A stretch of 64,000 bases of DNA, taken from Brevibacterium sp. 'Marine' (lineage in GTDB: Bacteria > Actinomycetota > Actinomycetes > Actinomycetales > Brevibacteriaceae). Location of the stretch: contig NZ_CP051626.1 of assembly GCF_012844365.1 (NCBI RefSeq), positions 62,001 to 126,000 of the forward strand. The letters run 5' to 3'. The translations under genes were made by a program, and so were the position numbers. The notes below the pieces were generated by a model. The model had not been told where the DNA came from. It did not search any database and saw nothing but the letters and a program-made list of their open reading frames with translations. Position 1 is the first letter of the stretch, and each line of letters opens with the position of its first letter. This document shows positions 24,176 through 32,933 of the stretch, in pieces.

Positions 24176-26467
24176 ATGAAGGATCCTCAGGATCCGGGCG
24201 ACAGCGGCCTCGAGCATGCCTCGAATGAATCAGTCTCCGGTTCGCCCGCGACTTCGGCGGACCCTGCTTCGTCGCCTCAGGTTCCTCTGGTCGGCCCCGA
24301 CTCACCCCGTCGTCTCGACGTCGACCCTGATTCGCCGATGGCTGTGGTCGTCAGCCTGACTCAATTGAGTACGGGCGTTCGTCTCGCTGAGCTCCAAGCC
24401 GTTGCCGGGCTGTTCCTGTCCGATGCGCTCGAGAAGCTCCGCTATGCCTTCGGCGACGAGATCTACTACCACGCGACATTCACCGAGACAGTCGGCCGCT
24501 TCATCACAGCACGTGATGGGCTGCTGCCCGAAGAGGACGACTTCGTGGACCCCTGGAGGTCCACCGGTTTCGTTCTCGAAGGTCGCCCTCTCGACGAGTC
24601 TGATGGTGACGCCGCCTCCGCAGGTGCTGCCGCCGACGATGGGGCCGAAGCGGACGATGCTTCAGACGGTGGTGCCGACGTCGCTGCCGACGAGGTCGAT
24701 GAATCGCACGATGCCGCTGAAACGGGCACCGATGGAAGCACCGATGGAAGCTCCGATGATGCTTCCACAACCGAGGAGAGCATCGTCGATCAGTCGCAGC
24801 CTCCGTCGGCGAGTTCGCTTCCGAACTTCCCCAAGTTCGGGTTGCACAAGTCCTTCAACAGCTGGGTCCACGACCTCGCCACCCGCGAGGAGATCGCCGA
24901 GCTGACCACGGTCCTCGGCTCGTCGAGCGACGGTGCCTACAACGAGATCACGAACGCCGTCACACTGGCATTCGGACTGCCGAAGTTCCTGCAGCGCTGC
25001 CTGGCCGGTGAGTTCACGATCGAGCACGTGCTTGCGGCGACCCGTGCCATCAAAGATGTCGCATTCGAGTATCTGCCGCGCCTTGATGCCTACCTGGGTG
25101 ACCGCCGTGCCGATATCACCCTGGAGACCTTCAGGAAGTCGCTGAATCTCAAGATCGCGGCGATCGTGCCGGTCGACGACAGAACCGAACTGGCCGAGAA
25201 GCGCCGCCGAGTCGACATTATGACCTACCCCGACGGCACCGCCTCGGTGACTCTGTCCGGACCCGCTGTGGAACTCAATGCCTTCTACCTGCGCATCGAG
25301 GCATTCGCCCGAGCGATCCGCAACGGCAACATCTCGGCACTCACCGATGAGAACATCGCCGGCCTCGAAGTCGCCGATCAGGACAGCATCGCCGCTCTCA
25401 TGTTCGATATCGCCACTCGGGCAACCCCGCAGATGACCATCGCCGTGACGACCCACGACACCACGACCGGTGAGACCACCACCAAGGAAGTCGCACTCGA
25501 GACCGCCGCCGACGCGGACCCCGCAGCTCCGATCACTGCAGCCGCGGTCGACCGCACCGCGCAGGCAGCGCAGCGTGAAGCCGAAGAGGCGGCGGGCACC
25601 GGCGCCGACGTGAAGACCACCATCAAGCTCGTCATGCCCACCCACGGACAGTGGGTCCGAGAGCAGGCCAAGATGATGGTGACGGTTCCGTATCTCACCG
25701 CGGTGGGAAAGTCGGAGCTGCCGGGAACATTCTCGGACGGCACACCGGTGCCACCCGACGCGGCACGGGCACTCGCGGGTGAGAGCCCCATTTGGCACCG
25801 GCTCCTCACCGATCCGGCTACCGGGACGCCGATCGATGCTCGCTCACGCAGTTACCACATCCCTGCGGACGTGCGCGCGCCCTTGGTCGGCAAATGGCAG
25901 TCCTGTTCTGCTCCGGGCTGCACTCGCAGGGCAGAGACTTCAGAAGTCGACCACATCATCCCCTTCGACCATGCCGATCCGGCCCGGGGCGGTCAGACGA
26001 CGTTCGAGAACCTCCACCCGCTGTGCAAACCCGACCACCAGGCGAAGACCGACCGCCGGTTCTCGGTCCGAATGACCGAGGACGGGGCGGTGGAGTATTC
26101 CTTCACTCGTGGTGTCGTCGCACGAATGTATCCGCCGGACAACCCGATCAACGCCGAGCATGCCCGTCAGGTGGAGAACCATGCCCACCTGCCGAATCTG
26201 CTTGACGACCGGAATCCCGGCACCGCGGAACAGCTTCGTGACAACGGCCATCCGAGTCCAGCGGCACGGCTCGAGAACTCGGGTCCATCCCGTCACTCCG
26301 AGTCAGGGGACTCCGGACGAGGGGACGAGTGTGCCCCGACTGCCGGAGTCGAGCGTGTGTCGATCGCTGACGCAGGCGAGGCGCCTCGCCGGTCGCAGAA
26401 ATCGAAGCCCGGCCGAGGAGTGGAGTGGAACAACTACTGGGACTCCGGGGATCCGCCACCGTTCTGA
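24176..26467 (+). CDS. DUF222 and HNH nuclease domain protein
   Basis: A 763-residue protein. A low-complexity acidic stretch (about 140-205, Asp/Ala/Ser/Thr-rich with a 12-bp DNA repeat) separates an N-terminal helical part from the DUF222-like middle region. A C-terminal HNH module carries CSAPGCTRRAETSEVDHIIP followed by NLHPLCKPDHQAKTD (about 580-625), with zinc cysteines and catalytic histidine in place. Such proteins occur in many copies in actinobacteria; their target is unknown, and mobile or domesticated-nuclease origins are proposed. The preceding 178 bp are unusually AT-rich, which suggests a distinct promoter or acquired DNA. Confidence 0.85.
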   Translation: MKDPQDPGDSGLEHASNESVSGSPATSADPASSPQVPLVGPDSPRRLDVDPDSPMAVVVSLTQLSTGVRLAELQAVAGLFLSDALEKLRYAFGDEIYYHATFTETVGRFITARDGLLPEEDDFVDPWRSTGFVLEGRPLDESDGDAASAGAAADDGAEADDASDGGADVAADEVDESHDAAETGTDGSTDGSSDDASTTEESIVDQSQPPSASSLPNFPKFGLHKSFNSWVHDLATREEIAELTTVLGSSSDGAYNEITNAVTLAFGLPKFLQRCLAGEFTIEHVLAATRAIKDVAFEYLPRLDAYLGDRRADITLETFRKSLNLKIAAIVPVDDRTELAEKRRRVDIMTYPDGTASVTLSGPAVELNAFYLRIEAFARAIRNGNISALTDENIAGLEVADQDSIAALMFDIATRATPQMTIAVTTHDTTTGETTTKEVALETAADADPAAPITAAAVDRTAQAAQREAEEAAGTGADVKTTIKLVMPTHGQWVREQAKMMVTVPYLTAVGKSELPGTFSDGTPVPPDAARALAGESPIWHRLLTDPATGTPIDARSRSYHIPADVRAPLVGKWQSCSAPGCTRRAETSEVDHIIPFDHADPARGGQTTFENLHPLCKPDHQAKTDRRFSVRMTEDGAVEYSFTRGVVARMYPPDNPINAEHARQVENHAHLPNLLDDRNPGTAEQLRDNGHPSPAARLENSGPSRHSESGDSGRGDECAPTAGVERVSIADAGEAPRRSQKSKPGRGVEWNNYWDSGDPPPF

Positions 26468-26489
26468 CGACAGCCAGTTGTGCAAGAGG

Positions 26490-26524
26490 CCCCGGCCGCG
26501 CGCCTTCGCAGACGGCGACCGGGG
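26490..26524. terminator. Hairpin between convergent DUF222 and NCS2 genes
   Basis: Complementary arms CCCCGG (26490-26495) and CCGGGG (26519-26524) lie in the 64-bp gap between two convergent stops. The loop is long (23 nt) and GC-rich and there is no T-tract, so termination is plausible but weakly supported. Confidence 0.4.
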
Positions 26525-26531
26525 TCCGACC

Positions 26532-28142
26532 TCAGTTCCCGTCCTCGGCGATGAGGCGGCGGACGTCGTCCTGGCTGCGGACCTCACCTTTCTGCGCGGC
26601 GTCGATGACCTTCTCGTGCTGCTGTTCGGTGACGACAGGAACCTCTTCTCCGTTGCAGTCGATGATCTTGCCGTCCTTGACGGTGTCGCCCTCCGTGAGG
26701 ATCGCCTCGTTGTCGATGAGGCGCTGCAGCTCTTCCTTGCGGATGACTCGCCCCGTGCCGGCCACGAAGACCGACCGGTCCGAACGATCCTTCGTCTTCA
26801 CGCCGATGTGGTTGAAGACGAGGTTGAGCAGCACTGCCATGAGGGTGGCCGAGGAGATTCCCGAGTGGAGGATGATGCCGACCCAATTCGGGAAGGCGTT
26901 GTAGAAGTCGGGTTCGACGACCGGGATGATGCCGAAGGCCAGCGAGACCGCCACGATGATCATATTGAGGTTGCCCTCGTACTCGACCTTCGACAGCGTG
27001 CGGATGCCCGACGCGGCGACCGTGCCGAACAGGACGATTCCCGCTCCGCCGAGTACCGGAGTCGGCACGGCGGCAACGACTCCGCCCATCACGGGCAGCA
27101 GGCCGAGGACGACGAGGATCGCGCCACCGGCTGTGACGACGAAGCGTGACTTCACGCCCGTGATGGCGACCAGTCCGACGTTCTGTGCGAATGCCGACTG
27201 AGTGAAGGAGTTGAAGACCGGCGACACTGCCGATGACAGCATGTCGGCGCGCAGACCCGAAGCGATGCGCTTGGAATCGACCTTCGTGTCGACGATCTCT
27301 CCGACGGCGATGATGTCCGCAGTGGTCTCGGCGAAGGTGACGATGATGACGATGAACATCGAAATGATTGCTGCGGCCGAGAAAGTCGGCATACCGAAGG
27401 CGAACGGCTCAGGGAATGCGAAGACGCCGCGATCGAGCACATGGGAGAAATCTGCCCAGCCGAAGATGAGGCAGCCGATCGTGCCGACGACGATGGCCAG
27501 CAGAATCGACAGACGGGAGATCACGGCGACGGGAATTCTGCTGAGGATGAGCACGATGGCCAGCGTGGCCACGGCGATGAGGATATTGCGCATGCTGCCG
27601 TAGTCAGCGGCCTCGGCGTCCCCACCCATGGCCCAACCCGCGGCGACCGGCATGAGTGACAGACCGATCGTCGTGATGACCGTGCCGGTGACCACCGGCG
27701 GGAAGAACTTCACGATGAGCGCAAAGGCCGGGGCCACGATCAATCCGATCACCGAGGCGACCAGCACCGAACCGAAGACCGCAGGCAGGCCATCGCCACC
27801 GGCCAGAATCGATGTCATCGTCGCCACGCCGGCGAACGACACGCCCTGGACCAGCGGGAGCTGCGAGCCGAAGAACGGCACACCGACCGACTGCAGGATC
27901 GTTGCCAGACCGCCCATGAACAGACAGGAGGCGATGAGGAGGCTGATGCCGTTGCCGTCGAGGCCGGCCGCATTGCCGATGATGAGGGGGACCGCGATGA
28001 TTCCGCCGTACATGGTGAGCACGTGCTGCAGCCCGTAGGCGAAGGAGCTGCCGACGGAAAGTCGTTCGTCCTCCGGGCGGGCCTGCTTGCCCTTGACCGC
28101 GGTCTTGCGGTCGCCGCTGGGTGATTGATGGGATACCGACAT
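26532..28142 (-). CDS. NCS2 nucleobase permease (uracil/xanthine type)
   Basis: A 536-residue membrane symporter with about 14 hydrophobic segments. Family features are FAYGLQHVLTMYGGIIAVPL near the N-terminus, the QSVGVPFFGSQLPLVQG region, and the signature region TFAETTADIIAVGEIV. A hydrophilic extension of about 85 residues follows the last segment (from about KTKDRSDRSV), longer than usual. It would import a purine or uracil with a cation. Divergence from an oxidised-purine deaminase gene favours xanthine, guanine or a related purine. Confidence 0.9.
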   Translation of the reverse strand: MSVSHQSPSGDRKTAVKGKQARPEDERLSVGSSFAYGLQHVLTMYGGIIAVPLIIGNAAGLDGNGISLLIASCLFMGGLATILQSVGVPFFGSQLPLVQGVSFAGVATMTSILAGGDGLPAVFGSVLVASVIGLIVAPAFALIVKFFPPVVTGTVITTIGLSLMPVAAGWAMGGDAEAADYGSMRNILIAVATLAIVLILSRIPVAVISRLSILLAIVVGTIGCLIFGWADFSHVLDRGVFAFPEPFAFGMPTFSAAAIISMFIVIIVTFAETTADIIAVGEIVDTKVDSKRIASGLRADMLSSAVSPVFNSFTQSAFAQNVGLVAITGVKSRFVVTAGGAILVVLGLLPVMGGVVAAVPTPVLGGAGIVLFGTVAASGIRTLSKVEYEGNLNMIIVAVSLAFGIIPVVEPDFYNAFPNWVGIILHSGISSATLMAVLLNLVFNHIGVKTKDRSDRSVFVAGTGRVIRKEELQRLIDNEAILTEGDTVKDGKIIDCNGEEVPVVTEQQHEKVIDAAQKGEVRSQDDVRRLIAEDGN

Positions 28143-28594
28143 TTATCTCTCCATTGAGTACGTCCTCGGGGGCGAAGACCTCACTGTGACTGACCGACCT
28201 CAGTGGCCGGTGTAGCGTGCGAGCGGGCATCGATTCGACCGAGGGATCGGTTGCATAATTCCGTTATGCGAAAGGAAATTTCCTTATCGTAAAACTTTAA
28301 AGGAATACCATTTGGCCCGCAAGCCATTTTAGTGACCCGTGGCACATGCTAGAGTTCACGGCAGTCGTGTACTCATCCCTCGACAATCTACTGATCGTTC
28401 GCTCAGCTCGATGGTCTTGAGCCATCGTACCGCTTCACCGACCAGTGGGTACAGCCGAAGATTCCCGATGGGATACCGACCGGCGGAGCAGCAGACGCCG
28501 GAAAACCTGAGCTGGTGGCGTCGGCCCCAGTTCTGTCGCCACTGACCGATGGTGCGCGCTCGACGCGCACGGTTCAAGAGTGAAAGGCGACACG
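28143..28594. promoter_or_regulatory. Divergent regulatory region of the purine locus
   Basis: A 452-bp gap between divergent genes. At 28272-28285 there is a perfect 14-bp palindrome, AAGGAAATTTCCTT, inside an AT-rich patch (28255-28325) suited to promoters. Toward the deaminase, four potential hairpins follow: CGATGG/CCATCG (28409-28427), CCGGCG/CGCCGG (28480-28501), GTGGCG/CGCCAC (28515-28542) and GTGCGCG/CGCGCAC (28552-28570). No known riboswitch could be recognised. The palindrome is a plausible repressor site. Confidence 0.5.
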
Positions 28595-30088
28595 ATGACC
28601 GACAGCAATGGAACCGGCACACCGTCCGGCGAGAACCCTTCGACAGACCGACTGTGGCTCCGTGATCCGCTGGCCGTCCACCTCGGCGCCGGTGTCGATC
28701 CGAACCGGGCGGCGCGGGGAATCGTCGTCGATCGGGCCACGGGAACTATCGTGGAACTCGTCCCCGCTGGGGGCGAACCCACGGCATACGGAGCCGAGCG
28801 GACCCCCGGGGCCGAACGGACCCCCGGGGCCGGCGGGACCGCTGGTGACGCGGCTGCCCTCGACATCGTCGACGCCTCAGCGCACGTCATCACACCAGGT
28901 CTGATCAATACTCATCACCACTTCTATCAGACGCTGACCCGGGCGTGGGCGCCTGTCGCAGACCTGCCGCTGTTCGGGTGGCTGCAGAACCTCTACCCGG
29001 TGTGGGCCAGGCTGACCCCGCGTGCGCTCGAACTCGCCACGACCGTGGCGATGGCCGAACTCCTCGAATCCGGCTGCACGACCGCGGCCGACCACCACTA
29101 CCTGTTCCCCACCGGCATGGGCGAAGCCATCGACATCCAGGTCGACGTCGTCCGGAGACTCGGCATGCGTGCCATGCTCACCCGCGGATCGATGTCCCTG
29201 GGCGAGGAGGACGGCGGACTGCCCCCGCAGCAGACCGTCCAGGATTCGGAAGTCATCCTCGACGATTCCCGCCGACTCGTCGAGATCTACCACCAACGTG
29301 GACCCGGCGCACAGATCCAGATCGGCTTCGCTCCCTGCTCCCCGTTCTCCGTGACCACCGAGCTCATGCGCGAGTCCGCCGCACTCGCTGCGGAACTCGA
29401 TGTCCGCCTTCACACCCACCTGGCCGAGACCATCGACGAAGAGGACTTCTGCCGCGAGACCTTCGGCCTGCGCACCGTCGACTACCTCGAATCCGTCGGC
29501 TGGCTGGGGGAGCGGACCTGGTTGGCGCACGGTGTGCACTTCGACGATTCGGAGATCGGCCGCCTCGGCTCCGCCGGCGTTTCCGTCGCCCACTGCCCGA
29601 CCTCGAACATGCGGCTGGCCTCGGGCATCGCCCGCGCCGTCGAACTCGAGGACGCCGGAGTCAACGTCGGACTCGGCGTCGACGGATCCGCATCGAACGA
29701 CGCCTCGAACCTCATCCGTGAGGTCCGGCAGGCTCTCTGCATCCAACGCCTGCGCTACGGCGCCGAGGCTGTCACCTGCGACCGTGTCCTCGACTGGGCG
29801 ACGAAGGGGTCGGCTGCGGCTCTGGGCCGCGACGACCTCGGCACCATCGCCGTCGGCAAGCAGGCCGACCTCGCGATGTTCCGCCTCGACGGTCTCGCAT
29901 TCTCCGGTTCGCATGACCCGATCCCCGCGCTCGTCCTCTGCGGCGCGGAGAAGGCCGACCGTGTGATGGTCGGCGGTCAGTGGCGGGTCGTCGACGGCCA
30001 CGCGATCGGCGCAGACGGACATGCCCTCGACAAGGAGGCCCTCATCGCCGCGCATCAGGAGGAGGCGCGCCGCCTTGTCGCGGGGTGA
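28595..30088 (+). CDS. 8-oxoguanine deaminase-like amidohydrolase
   Basis: A 497-residue metal-dependent amidohydrolase of the guanine deaminase/TrzA/AtzB group. The first metal site is GLINTHHHFYQTL (about 107-119), with the HHFYQ context typical of 8-oxoguanine deaminases. Later come RLHTHLAET, LAHGVHFD and LGVDGSASND, giving the remaining histidines and the catalytic aspartate. A short duplicated insert (GAERTP twice, about residues 70-81) comes from an 18-bp DNA repeat. ATG 28595 is preferred to 28580. It likely converts an oxidised or normal guanine base to a urate/xanthine-type product for use with the divergent permease. Confidence 0.85.
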   Translation: MTDSNGTGTPSGENPSTDRLWLRDPLAVHLGAGVDPNRAARGIVVDRATGTIVELVPAGGEPTAYGAERTPGAERTPGAGGTAGDAAALDIVDASAHVITPGLINTHHHFYQTLTRAWAPVADLPLFGWLQNLYPVWARLTPRALELATTVAMAELLESGCTTAADHHYLFPTGMGEAIDIQVDVVRRLGMRAMLTRGSMSLGEEDGGLPPQQTVQDSEVILDDSRRLVEIYHQRGPGAQIQIGFAPCSPFSVTTELMRESAALAAELDVRLHTHLAETIDEEDFCRETFGLRTVDYLESVGWLGERTWLAHGVHFDDSEIGRLGSAGVSVAHCPTSNMRLASGIARAVELEDAGVNVGLGVDGSASNDASNLIREVRQALCIQRLRYGAEAVTCDRVLDWATKGSAAALGRDDLGTIAVGKQADLAMFRLDGLAFSGSHDPIPALVLCGAEKADRVMVGGQWRVVDGHAIGADGHALDKEALIAAHQEEARRLVAG

Positions 30089-30134
30089 GGTCCGCGGCGG
30101 CTGAGTGGAAGTCGGCGGCCTCCTCGGCGGTCCC

Positions 30135-30620
30135 TCAGTCCTGAGGTCTGCGGAACACCTCGCGCAGGTGGTCGCCGGTGAGGAAGTCGCCGACGCCGAT
30201 CATGACCAGGCTGAACACGATCTGCTCGGTGATCATCCAGACCGGATAGAGGCCGGGGATCGCGGCCATGACGAGGGTGATGACGGGGAAGATCTGGGTG
30301 AACAGGCGCAGGCGCTGGTACCCCCAGTAGAAGCCCTTGGTTGCGCGCCAGAAGAAGTAGAAGAGGGTCACGGTCATGCCGAGGACGACGAGGGTGCGCA
30401 TCCACACGGCGAACGGCACCGGTTCGCCGGCCCTGGCGATGAGCACTGCGTAGATCACGGCTCCGAAGCCGAGCATGAGTTCGAACACGAGCAGCCAGGT
30501 GATCCACGCGAAGGCGCGTTTCGTCTTCGGCTGCTCGAGACCGTCCGAGGGCACGACGATGCCGGCCTTCCTGCCGCCGGCGAGGCGGTCGATCTTCGCA
30601 AGCAGGTTCTCCAGGGCCAT
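30135..30620 (-). CDS. Small membrane protein of unknown function
   Basis: A 161-residue protein with four predicted membrane helices (about 36-60, 73-90, 105-125 and 128-148) and a charged N-terminus. An aromatic-rich loop, FYFFWRATKGFYWGYQR, lies between helices 2 and 3. I do not recognise a family. It is a single gene between the deaminase and a divergently oriented DUF2871 gene. Confidence 0.65.
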   Translation of the reverse strand: MALENLLAKIDRLAGGRKAGIVVPSDGLEQPKTKRAFAWITWLLVFELMLGFGAVIYAVLIARAGEPVPFAVWMRTLVVLGMTVTLFYFFWRATKGFYWGYQRLRLFTQIFPVITLVMAAIPGLYPVWMITEQIVFSLVMIGVGDFLTGDHLREVFRRPQD

Positions 30621-30765
30621 GCCACCAGGCTAGCGGGATTGTCGGCTCCGGAGCCGATTTTCGGGGCCCCAGGACCCTGTGTGCGGGAACATCAATCGAA
30701 AGTTGGGGATGGAGTTCAATCCTGTGGGTCAGGAAACGGCGCCCGCGCGCTGATGAAGTGGAAGC

Positions 30766-31233
30766 ATGAAGAAGATATTCAACGCAGCGTTCACGTACAT
30801 GATCCTCGGTGTCCTCTCGGGACTGTTCTACCGCGAGTTCACCAAGGCCAACGACTTCCCCTCCGGTGAGTTCACGCAGCTCGGCCTCGTCCACACGCAC
30901 TTGCTCACGCTCGGCTTCATCGTCCTCCTCATCATCCTCGCCCTCGACAAGGTGTTCGGGCTCTCCGGCTCGAAGCTGTTCTCGTGGTTCTTCTGGCTCT
31001 ACAACATCGGCGTGGTCCTCACTGCGTCGATGATGGTCTGGCACGGCTCGCTCACCGTCCTCGGTGAAGAGTCGAATGCCATGATCGCCGGAATCGCCGG
31101 CCTCGGCCACATCGCCCTGACCGTCAGCCTCGTCCTGTTCTTCCTCGCCCTGCGGACGAAGGTCGTGGCCGACAAGGGTGCGGCCGATGAGGCCGTGTCC
31201 GCAGGTGCGGAGGCGACGTCGCTGTCGCGCTGA
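30766..31233 (+). CDS. DUF2871-family membrane protein
   Basis: A 155-residue membrane protein with four helices. It matches the DUF2871 pattern: MILGVLSGLFYREFTKAN at the N-terminus, LVHTHLLTLGFIVLLI with conserved histidines, and GHIALTVSLVLFFLALR at the end. The two membrane histidines could bind a metal or haem, but no function is known. A weak GGAAG site precedes the ATG. Confidence 0.75.
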   Translation: MKKIFNAAFTYMILGVLSGLFYREFTKANDFPSGEFTQLGLVHTHLLTLGFIVLLIILALDKVFGLSGSKLFSWFFWLYNIGVVLTASMMVWHGSLTVLGEESNAMIAGIAGLGHIALTVSLVLFFLALRTKVVADKGAADEAVSAGAEATSLSR

Positions 31234-31272
31234 CCGGCACACCGTCGCCGAGGCGGTTCCGCAGCGTCGCCG

Positions 31273-31923
31273 TCACACGATGATCGGCTGCTGGAGCTCG
31301 ACGATCCATCCAGCTTGGTCGGAGTTGTCAGCGGTGTTGTCGTCACCGGTCTCGAGGTAGACCTCGCGGCACGGGCCGGTCAGGGAATATCCCTGACTGA
31401 TGCACCACTCGGAGAGGTGCTGCCAGCTGGCGCCGATGCGGCTCATCGACCCCTCGTGGATGAGAGTCGCCGCAGTGCACGACTTCAGCTCTGTGACCTG
31501 CAGACTCTCAATTTCCTGAGCTGATTCCGTGCGATAGCCGCAGGTGACCTCGGTTCCGTGCCCGGCGTCGGAGTAGATGCCGACGCCGGCTGCGTGTCGA
31601 ATCCCCGCCTCGGCGAGGCGGTCGGCAACACTGCCGAACAGCGGTCCGATCTCGGAAGTGTCGAATGGGGGCTCGCCGAGAACGACCGTCTGTCCGAGGA
31701 CTCTCTCGGCAGGCAGTTCTTTGATGATGCAGTCCGGGTGGTTCATGTCAGTCCCTTCAATGAGCGCCATGATTCTGTTGAGGCGCGGCAGCTGCGCCAC
31801 CGTATAGCTGCGGTGTCCGGTGAACGGGTCGACCGAATCAGGAGCCAACAGATCCATCGACTCATAGTGGCGGAGCATGCGCACCGATACCTGCCCCAGC
31901 TGCGCGAATTCACCGATCCTCAT
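31273..31923 (-). CDS. MerR-family regulator with GyrI-like ligand domain and no dimerisation helix
   Basis: A 216-residue protein. The N-terminal MerR HTH is clear (MRIGEFAQLGQVSVRMLRHY, then GHRSYTVAQLPRLNRIMAL). In BmrR/BltR-type proteins about 50-60 residues of helix and coiled coil follow. Here the sequence passes after IEGTDMNHPDC straight into the GyrI-like effector domain (IKELPAERVLGQTVV, about residue 68 onward). The frame is intact, so this looks like an in-frame deletion of the dimerisation segment. GAGGAG precedes the ATG. DNA binding as a normal dimer may be impaired. Confidence 0.8.
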   Translation of the reverse strand: MRIGEFAQLGQVSVRMLRHYESMDLLAPDSVDPFTGHRSYTVAQLPRLNRIMALIEGTDMNHPDCIIKELPAERVLGQTVVLGEPPFDTSEIGPLFGSVADRLAEAGIRHAAGVGIYSDAGHGTEVTCGYRTESAQEIESLQVTELKSCTAATLIHEGSMSRIGASWQHLSEWCISQGYSLTGPCREVYLETGDDNTADNSDQAGWIVELQQPIIV

Positions 31924-31998
31924 GTGCTCTCCTCGTTGTCGTCATCGACAGTCCACCACCTGTCACGGTGTCAGGTTCAAGAGCATTCGCCGCTGGTC

Positions 31999-32745
31999 TC
32001 ACCTCTGTTCGAGGAATCCGCGCAGCAGCTTCTCAGTGCCTTCCGCATGCTGTGCGGCGAGATCGGCGGCACGATCAGGGTCAGAGGCGAGTATTGCGTC
32101 GACGATCTCTCGGTGCTGATCGCAGGAGTGTTCGACGTTCGTATGGATGAAAGGGATCCGGTCGAGCAGGGCGTTGACCCGATCGCGAGTGCTCGCCGAG
32201 GCGGAGATGAGTGATGGCATGTGCGTGAGTTCGGCGATCATGAGGTGGAATCTGGCATCGAGCACGCGGAACTGTTCGGCGGAGGCGAACACCGTACGGC
32301 AATCCGTCTCCGCTGCCGTCAAGGCAGCGACCTCGTTCGGGGAGAGGTCTCGCTCGGCGACGATGCGGGCCGCAGCTGTCTCGAGAATCAAGCGAAACCG
32401 GACGGCATCATCGAGCTCGCCGGGGTCGATCCGCTCATCGGTGTCGGCGGACGGCAGTCGGGTCACAAAGGTGCCGCCGTAGCGACCGCGACGGGACGTG
32501 ACGATGCCCGCAGTCTGAAGCTCGATGAGCGCCTGCCGCAAGGTCGCCCGCGAGACCCGGACCTGGGCGGCGAGTTCGCGCTCGGCCGGCAGTTTGTCGC
32601 CGACGAGGTACTTGCCGAGACGGATCGCTCGCAGAAGCTCCGCAATCGTATGTTCGAACACATTTCCGCCGCGCACATGCTGGCCTCCCGGGCGGGGTTG
32701 GCTGCCCGCGGTCCCTGGGCTGCCCGACTCTTCTGCTTCGTCCAA
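31999..32745 (-). CDS. GntR-family regulator, FCD subfamily
   Basis: A 248-residue regulator. The winged HTH is at about 30-95 (GDKLPAERELAAQVRVSRAT, then GIVTSRRGRYGGTFVTRL). An all-helical FCD domain follows, with metal-binding-type positions around DARFHLMIAEL and CDQHREIVDAI. It is divergent from the ethanolamine-type permease and its catabolic operon, which it probably represses until the amine or a glutamylated intermediate binds. A candidate operator lies inside the permease promoter. Confidence 0.87.
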   Translation of the reverse strand: MDEAEESGSPGTAGSQPRPGGQHVRGGNVFEHTIAELLRAIRLGKYLVGDKLPAERELAAQVRVSRATLRQALIELQTAGIVTSRRGRYGGTFVTRLPSADTDERIDPGELDDAVRFRLILETAAARIVAERDLSPNEVAALTAAETDCRTVFASAEQFRVLDARFHLMIAELTHMPSLISASASTRDRVNALLDRIPFIHTNVEHSCDQHREIVDAILASDPDRAADLAAQHAEGTEKLLRGFLEQR

Positions 32746-32814
32746 GTCTGCCTCCTCTCCTGGTCTCGCAACTCAACTCATCTTCGTCGATTCTGCCACC
32801 CTCGCGGAAAATCC

Positions 32815-32843
32815 TTGACAGATCTCTGTGAGACAGATTACAT
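32815..32843 (+). promoter_or_regulatory. Promoter with embedded operator for the amine operon
   Basis: TTGACA (32815-32820) and TTACAT (32838-32843) are separated by exactly 17 bp. The spacer contains TCTGT-GAG-ACAGA (32825-32837), a perfect 5-bp inverted repeat. A repressor bound there would block RNA polymerase. The predicted leader to the permease ATG is about 85 nt. Confidence 0.75.
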
Positions 32844-32933
32844 TCGTCACAGTTTAATGGTCTGGTACTGATCCATTGGACGTCCGTTCGACCACGACGA
32901 GCTCGACACTCACGAGAACCCCAAGGGGCAGCC

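Noticed and set aside
24176..26467. Homing endonuclease or insertion element
   Set aside because: The HNH protein has DUF222 architecture; no terminal repeats, target duplication or intron/intein boundaries were found.
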